From NCBI GenBank assembly GCA_001986395.2, contig MQVO02000003.1:682001-746000 (forward strand): a stretch of DNA of 64,000 nt, in the 5' to 3' direction. Under the pieces are notes generated by a model. That model was not told where the DNA came from. It made no database searches and saw only the letters and a list, made by a program, of their open reading frames with translations. Below are positions 57,705-64,000 of the stretch, one piece after another; position 1 is the first letter of the stretch; every line of letters starts with the position of its first letter. The stretch comes from Irpex lacteus (lineage: Eukaryota; Basidiomycota; Agaricomycetes; Polyporales; Irpicaceae). The position numbers and the translations under genes were made by a program.

Positions 57705-59533
57705 ATGGCGGTCTCACCAAACCCCGTTTTCAAGTTCAGCGGTCAGATGTTCACTGTGAAAGTCCAGAACATCCCTCCTACAAGTCAGTACAATTGTTGG
57801 TATGACTTCGTGTTCTAGGACCAAGCTCAATGCGCTTGTGCAGCTACTCGTCAAGATATACTCCAGCTGTTCACGACTCTCATCGGTACGTTCACTGATC
57901 TGCAACCGCTGAACTATGGCTTATTTGTCATACAGGTGACGTGCACAGATGCGAAGAACTTGTGGATGGAGCAAAACGTCGCATCATCGAGCTGGAGTTT
58001 TCCAGCTTGGATGCTGCCAAGTAAGTTCGGTCACTCACGGAACCTTGCGTATCTGAATAATATTTATTTTAGAAAAGCTTTATGTATGACGGGCTACACC
58101 GTCTCTGGCATACCGATGTAGGTCCCGCTAACGTTAGTTCTGCTTCAGTGTTCACTGACAAACGAGTTCATGGTCCCAGTACAGTGTCAGCTATAGGAGG
58201 CGCTTCCCAACGTCATGGCAGAGAAGCCAAGAACGGAGATGATCGCCGTAACCTGTACGTCTTAGGGTTACCTTTTGACTTGACCAAGTAAGTTTACACG
58301 GCACTGCAATTGTCACCATTGTACGCTAATCGCGGATAAGGCCCGAGTTCATGGAGATATTTTCGCGATATGGCAAGGTCAGCCATGCGGTTATTCTTGC
58401 AACTGTTGACAATGCTTCTCGTCGACGGGGATTCGTGGTCATGAGCACCCACAGCGAAGCCAGACTTGCAATGAACATGCTCAGTCGAAAGGAAATAAAG
58501 TCGGCCCTTTTCTATAGTGTTTCATCTGCTAAACTAACATAGATATAGAGGACACACTATCGACGTATCCTGGGCAGTGGTACAACGTTCGCAAGGTACA
58601 TAACGCTTTGCATTTATTTTACGCGTACTGAAGAGCATGCTCAGGTTTCCTTGACGGAGGTGATCGCACCACGGTTCTTACACAACAGGCGCAGTGCACC
58701 GCCAATTCTGACTCGCTCTTCGACTCTCAAGCTATGGATACAGTTTGCTCCTCCGACGTGTCTGGACTTGCGACACCTGCTTCTGACTGTGGACCGCAAC
58801 ATACCGTGCCTATCCCTTGCCCGGTGCCCGCTCTGCTCGTGACCAATCTTCCCTCTGTGCTGTTCTCTCAGGTAGCCGACCTGCATCCTCTCTTATGCCC
58901 ATTCGGTGAAATTGTCAGTCTCAAGATTGCGTCGGAAAATACCGATGAAGGAACTGTGTCTGTTCTTGTCGAGTACAAAACTACATCCCAAGCAAAAGAA
59001 GCCTTCGACGCCCTATGCGGACAACGCTACACCTCGAAGCCAGTGAATGTGCAGCTGGTCTACCCCACCCCATCTCCTACAACGGACTCTGGCTTGGATC
59101 ATTGGTCTTCTGGCGGATTCGGTGTCAAGGCTGGCTTGAACCCTCTAGCAGCGCCCTTTCTTGCGGAACGTAGTTATCCTGTGCGCCCACCGGTATCTTC
59201 CCTTCCGTACTACGCGGCGAATCTCAGCCATGGTGACAAGATAAGCATCGCGAACATCGTTACCAGGACGAACTCTCCCTTTCTGGACCCCTCCGTCTAT
59301 CGTTCAAGCATGTCCGCCACGGCAGGGTTGTATGGATTGCCTGTCGTCACTCACAGGCCCCATTCTGCGCCCTCTGAGTTAGTACCGCAGCTCCATATTC
59401 ATAACATAGTTCTAATCAGTTTTATAGCCCAACTGGACTTCATCCTGGAAACATTGCTCGTCCTTTAGGATACTTAGACCGAAACCTACCCACCCTTGCG
59501 TCGACGGCCTTGCGTTCGTCCTTCACTGCTTGA
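57705..59533 (+). CDS. RNA-binding protein with three RRMs
   Basis: Exons at 57705-57783, 57844-57885, 57936-58020, from 58073, to 58287, 58341-58499, 58549-58595, 58645-59377 and 59428-59533 encode about 466 residues. Three RRMs are recognisable. RRM1 begins TVKVQNIPPT and has IIELEFSSLDAAKKAL. RRM2 begins RRNLYVLGLPFDLTKPEFME, with RRGFVVMSTHSEARLAMNML and HTIDVSWAV. RRM3 begins ALLVTNLPSVLFSQVADLHP, with VLVEYKTTSQAKEAFDAL. The RRM1/linker junction is a problem: after GYTVSGIPM the frame meets TAG, and either a conventional 65-nt intron (58084-58148) removes the last RRM1 strands or a 20-nt intron (58118-58137) keeps them. The tail after RRM3 is Ser/Pro-rich. The stop at 59531-59533 is provisional. 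The protein probably regulates mRNA; targets unknown. Confidence 0.82.
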
Positions 59534-60035
59534 ACACATGCTCCTTACCTCGGAATCTGCTTTGCGTTCTTCCTGCCTCTAGATCTCCTTGCCTCGCATC
59601 AAACGCCTTTACTGCTGCCACCCAATTTCCACAGTCATCCGCCCAAACATCTGGATTCCTTACTCATCAAGCCTTTTGTCAATACATCGCAAGACGTTTC
59701 GTAGCATCTCTTCAGGAACTTCAAAAACCGACGCTTCCCTCGCACGGACTTATAGACTCTCGCATGCATCGTTTTTCCCTTACCGTAGAGACCTCTAATT
59801 TCCGCCTCTCCTGTAACGCAAAGTCATGTTTCGTCAATTGTACTGCTACGTATGTCAATTCATCACTCGCTTCGTTAGTGTACGAACTATGAATAAGTAG
59901 AGGGCATCACCGACACGTGGGGCGTCAGCGCCAGTGGCAGTTCTAGTAAGGGTCATCAACTCAAGAGAAACCTGAGAACCACATTCATCCTCTATATGGC
60001 CATACTGTAGAAAGACTCATATAAGCTTTCGTTCT
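59534..60035. other. Gap between the RRM gene and the last gene
   Basis: One plus-strand frame (59,531-59,892) is open for about 120 codons with no ATG and no motif. It might be an unrecognised last exon of the RRM gene, but I found no splice pair to support it. Confidence 0.4.
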
Positions 60036-63000
60036 ATGCTAATGCGTCAAAGACAGGAAGCTGCTAAGAAACGGCCATCTGGGGGAAGACCTGCGCCACG
60101 CCGCCTCTTCTCCTTTGACTCGCTACGCAAAGATAAATCGAATACAGACGAACCTACCAGCGATGTCAGTGCTTTTACTTCCCAGAGTCCTATATTGGAG
60201 AAGCCTATTCTAGAGCTCCCAGACCTTCAAGCTGGCGAGGACGAACATTGGACGGAGGAACCCCTCGTTACTTCACCAGAACCGCAGGGTGAAGCCAGCG
60301 AGTATGTAACCGCAGCACTGCCCCAGGCGAAGAGAGCCAAGAAAGCCACCTCAAGACCTGCGCCCCTTGATCTCGAGAAAGACTCTGCAGCTGCCGACAA
60401 TGCGAGTATAACAAGTGCTTCGCTTGCCTCACCTTCGAAGCGTCGTTGGGACACCATCCGCCACCATGTCCTCCCTTCAATAAGCAGCAGTGTTGACGTT
60501 GTTGTCCCCGAAATCTCAACTACACCACCGAGGCCGTCCACACCAAAGTCATACAAGTTTGGGCAGAAGAAGGCTTTCCGGCAAGTCGTAGAGACGGCAC
60601 AGACTCAGCAGCAAGGCGAGTCGAGAAGATTCGCAGAAGCTATCAGAATAGCATGCTGGGAGGTCCGTTTTGGCGAAACTGCCCAACAGGCAAAAGCAGA
60701 GCGCGAGCCGACGCTTGGTTCTTCATTACATCTGCCGTTCGCACTCTCTACTTCCTCCCTTCCGTCAACTTCTGCTGCTTCCATCCTCACTGCAGGTGCT
60801 CGTATTCATGGCCTTCGGCGACCTCCCTCTATGTCATCCATGGTTCCCTCGACCCAATCAGCACCCTCCATAACACGTCTTTCCCGAGCATTGACGTCGA
60901 CGATGTCGTTCAATCGGCCGCGTGATCTACCACATGAGAAGCTCGTTCTCTCCACCCTCCTGGTCCCCTTTTTATCACCTCTAGCCGAGACTTCAATCAC
61001 GAACGAGCAGGCCACCGCGGTTGAAACGTTCGAATACGTGGTCAGAACATGGAACGCGACTTCACCGGCGGTATGCTCGTTTTTGCTCACTCAAACGACG
61101 GCACCTAATTATGTTGTAGGATGAACTTGAACGTTGCATTTGGTGCTGTAGGGCAGCATCCGTGCCTTCTCCGTCAAGAATGCGAATACTGGGGACCCTT
61201 TCGTCGATGTTATTTTCTAGAGACAAGAGCTTTGTCGCCGACTCTCCCAGTGTCTTACAATCACTACTACAAGCGTTATTCTCACTCGGATATTCATTAT
61301 CTCTTTCCGCTCGATCAGCCGCAGAGTACCAGTCGGTAATGGGGTTCATTGCTGCTATCCGCGCCGGTAAATGTGGACCTTTGTCACAGTCGGCTGTAGA
61401 AAAGGAGTATGGTGTACGCTATGCCTCTAACGATAGCGACAACTCCATCCACACAATTCTCGTAACGGAAAGTGTCATCCGATGCCTCACTGCGGGACCA
61501 GACCGAGAACGACGGTGGGTACTACGGACACTTCTGCAGGTAAGTGACACGTTTACTGTGAGACAGATCGTGGTGATGGAAAGTAATGCTGTGCTATGCA
61601 GGAATGCTGGCCTGTCGATGATGGCAACGCACCAGCAACGAAGCTTCGCGCCTGTGCGCAATGGCGAAAGCTCAACCTGTTTCTACCTGCAGCCCGCGCT
61701 CTTGTATCCTTACCAACGGATATGACGGATCAGGAGAGTGATATTATAAGTGGTACGATCCGCACACGAGTCTTACACGAGCTTGGGAGCGTCAATGAAG
61801 AAGATGCTGGCCAGATCAGGCGAGAGGTTGTTCACCTGTCCCTAGAGTTGCTTGGGAAACAATCTGGCGAACAACAAGATTACATCCTTTCTCTACTCTG
61901 CAGCTGGTCTCAACCCGACTCGGATTGGAAGACCGATGTTGAGACGGCACTTCAAAATCTTGTGTGTGGCCTAAACCATCTCACATTTGAGTCGGCTAAT
62001 GCAGTAACCATAGATCGCGGATGAGCCTTGGACCACAGTGCTACGTATTGTTCCTGGCTTCGTAATCAAGCTTCCTGACGTACTACAAGGCCCTACGTTG
62101 GGTCTCATTCTTCCATTAGTCTATAAGGTGAGTGCAGGACATCATACGTATTACCATGCACTCATGCGATCATCAGCGCATGCTTCTGGATCCGCCCGAC
62201 TTGCCCTCACCAGGGCTTTCTCGTTTCCTAGAAGTCGTCTCCCATGCATACCCGAAGATCTTCTACAAGCCGCTGTTTTCATGCGCCGCCGCAACTAAAG
62301 ACGCGACCATCGTGCATCAACTAAAGATTATGAATGCCGTCAGCCGATTTCTTCCTGATTTCTGGACTCGCGATCCCGACATGATGTCGATTGCTCTCAT
62401 TAGTAGTGTGCATAATCCCAAGTCGAGTTCAACTACGGATGGACCCTTGCCGAACAGCCTACGTGTTGGCCAATTGGCTCTGACTCTGGAACTCTCAGAG
62501 CAGATTCGCCTGGCGCGTAGCGTCAAGGACTTGGCTATAGTAGGTGGTTTTATTTGTCATTTGCCCTCACAAGAATTGATCGATATTTCAGGTGACCGCT
62601 GTTTCTAAATTTGCGACGGCCCTAGAAGCTCGACTCGGTTTAATAATCGAAGCTAGGGTGCGGTGAAACCTATATACCACATATGATCTACCACTGAAAT
62701 CTCAGTAGGAACGAACTTCAGAAATACCCCAACCACAACGCCTTGTACTGTGCTCTCTTCTCAGGCAGATACGGCTACTCGTCCGTTCAATCCGATCGTA
62801 CGTTGGCTAGCATCTATATCTGTCCATATAAATCTGATTACAATATGCATATAGGGCTGCTTGGCTTCCAAATGTTGTGTCTTGGATACTGTCGTGGACA
62901 AACAAAGATCCTGACCTTGAGGGCTTTGCTGGCGTTGATAACGTAAAGCTAGAGGCCATTGGAACTTTCCGCCAGTTGGAAGAAATTTATCGCAATGTAT

Positions 63001-64000
63001 ACACGAAGGATGCCACTGCATTCAGTTCCAAGGTGTGTCGTTATGCGTCCAGCGCTGTATGTGTATTCAGACATGTTATATAATAGCGGAAATCGGCGAC
63101 GCTCTCTACGACTTTTGAGCGGCCGGCTTCTGAACAAGTATCAGGAGGTGGCACCTCCGAAGAAGGCTTGAAGTCCAGGATTGATTTTCTCACGAAAGCT
63201 TCTCGATCCTACGAGGCATCCTTCTTGGAACTTCTGGTGGCGGTATCTGGGATGCTTTCGGCCGATGACCACCTGGAGCTTGGTCCGGTACTGTGGAGCA
63301 TGCATCTTGTTGAAGCTAACGCGGACGTAGTGGCTCCAGTGAGTCGTCAAAGAGCTCTTAAATAGAGTTATAGCTAATTGATCGCATAGGCATGCTTTTT
63401 GCTCATGCAATTTGCTGAGAGGAATCCTGATGGATTCATAGGTCTACTAAACGGTGATTTGCATAGGTACGTGCCCTGTGTGCATAGCGAACCTAACTTA
63501 CAGCCATTTCTAGCGCCGATTCAAGTATTCGCGGACGAGCTCTGGAGCAGCTAAGCGTATTGTTTACATGGCGTTTTCAATTGCTCGCTCAAGAGGTGAT
63601 TTTGGATCGTAACCACAGGCGGCCGTTCAAGCTCCAACGCCCTCCTGTGCTGTTCGTTGCTACCGATATAGGCAGTAGTGCGTTCGTCTATGAAGACGAC
63701 ACGGAGGACTACAAAGATATCAACGGTTTCACAATACCCTCAGAACTGCGAAGACGGCTTTCGGAAATTGGGTGGGCTCAGGAAGATCGCGTTGTTGACC
63801 ACCGATTGCAGCGAATACGCACCCCAATGTCTCTTCTTCCAAGCCAGCAGTTAGACAAGCTCGATAACGAGGACTCCAGTAGTGCTACTGTCGTCGAGCC
63901 TCCGAGCCCAGGCGCAAGCCCGGAACCATCGCCTACGAAATCTCCGAATGGTAACGCGTCTCTAACTCGACAGGAGTCCATTGTCGGACGCCCGGGCACC
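60036..64000 (+). CDS. Large conserved protein of unknown identity, 3' end outside the window
   Basis: Eleven exons are visible (60036-61070, 61120-61539, 61602-61961, 62014-62127, 62177-62539, 62592-62657, 62709-62797, 62855-63032, 63087-63338, 63390-63466, 63514 to the window end), encoding at least 1,147 residues in one continuous frame. The N-terminal 350 residues are low complexity (Ser/Pro/Ala) with basic patches such as RPAPRRLFSFDSLRK. Beyond this the protein is largely helical and leucine-rich, with helices such as LRILGTLSS, VVHLSLELLGKQSGEQQDYI and FLEVVSHAYPKIFYKPLFS, suggesting a HEAT/ARM-like solenoid. The last visible part (PFKLQRPPVLFVATDIGSSA and RIRTPMSLLPSQQLDKL) looks well conserved. 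I considered an UNC80-type channel scaffold, but nothing in the sequence settles it. No catalytic motif, signal peptide or clear membrane span is visible. Confidence 0.75.

Overview
The window is nuclear DNA of a filamentous basidiomycete, most likely an Agaricomycete. Genes are cut by many introns of about 40-110 bp with GT(A/G)NGT donors, branch-like CTAAC/CTGAC boxes and YAG acceptors. Genes lie on both strands, a few tens to about 2,400 bp apart. The family set (Dhh1, DUF1769, DUF7729, GT32, F-box, secreted carboxylesterase, intradiol dioxygenase) is typical of wood- or litter-decay fungi. No rRNA, tRNA, CRISPR, prokaryotic operon or intact transposon was recognised. Exon models were built by hand from splice signals, frame continuity and family motifs; in every spliced model the summed exons are a whole number of codons.

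Layout. 1-10 kb: PP1 catalytic subunit (GLC7), a large PH-domain protein, and the SDH assembly factor SDH5, all on the minus strand. 10.5-18.1 kb: a plus-strand tandem array of four paralogues (A-D) of a family I do not recognise, with conserved intron phases and, for A-C, a shared promoter motif. 18.3-24.8 kb: Golgi-type GT32 glycosyltransferase, DHH1 DEAD-box helicase and a secreted type-B carboxylesterase with 12 exons. 25.3-33.4 kb: a local segmental duplication with two DUF1769 (Duc1-like) genes, two F-box genes and a decayed DUF1769 fragment. 35-38.4 kb: a DUF7729 membrane protein and CAB2 (coenzyme A synthesis). 39.8-46 kb: two paralogous small secreted proteins flanking an epoxide hydrolase, then an intradiol ring-cleavage dioxygenase. 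47-53 kb: EXO1 and a C2H2 transcription factor. 53.3-57.3 kb: GPI19/PIG-P with a possible upstream small ORF, 5-formyl-THF cyclo-ligase (FAU1) and a RAD51-like paralogue. 57.7-64 kb: a three-RRM protein and the 5' part of a large unrecognised protein that runs off the window.

Most genes are unlinked housekeeping functions: phosphatase signalling, respiration assembly, mRNA decay, CoA and folate metabolism, GPI anchors and DNA repair. The esterase, epoxide hydrolase, secreted proteins and dioxygenase suit extracellular or aromatic catabolism, but nothing marks them as a cluster. The strongest candidates for something undescribed are the A-D array with its common promoter element and the GPI19 locus, where splicing of one 41-nt intron would decide between two separate proteins and one fused protein.
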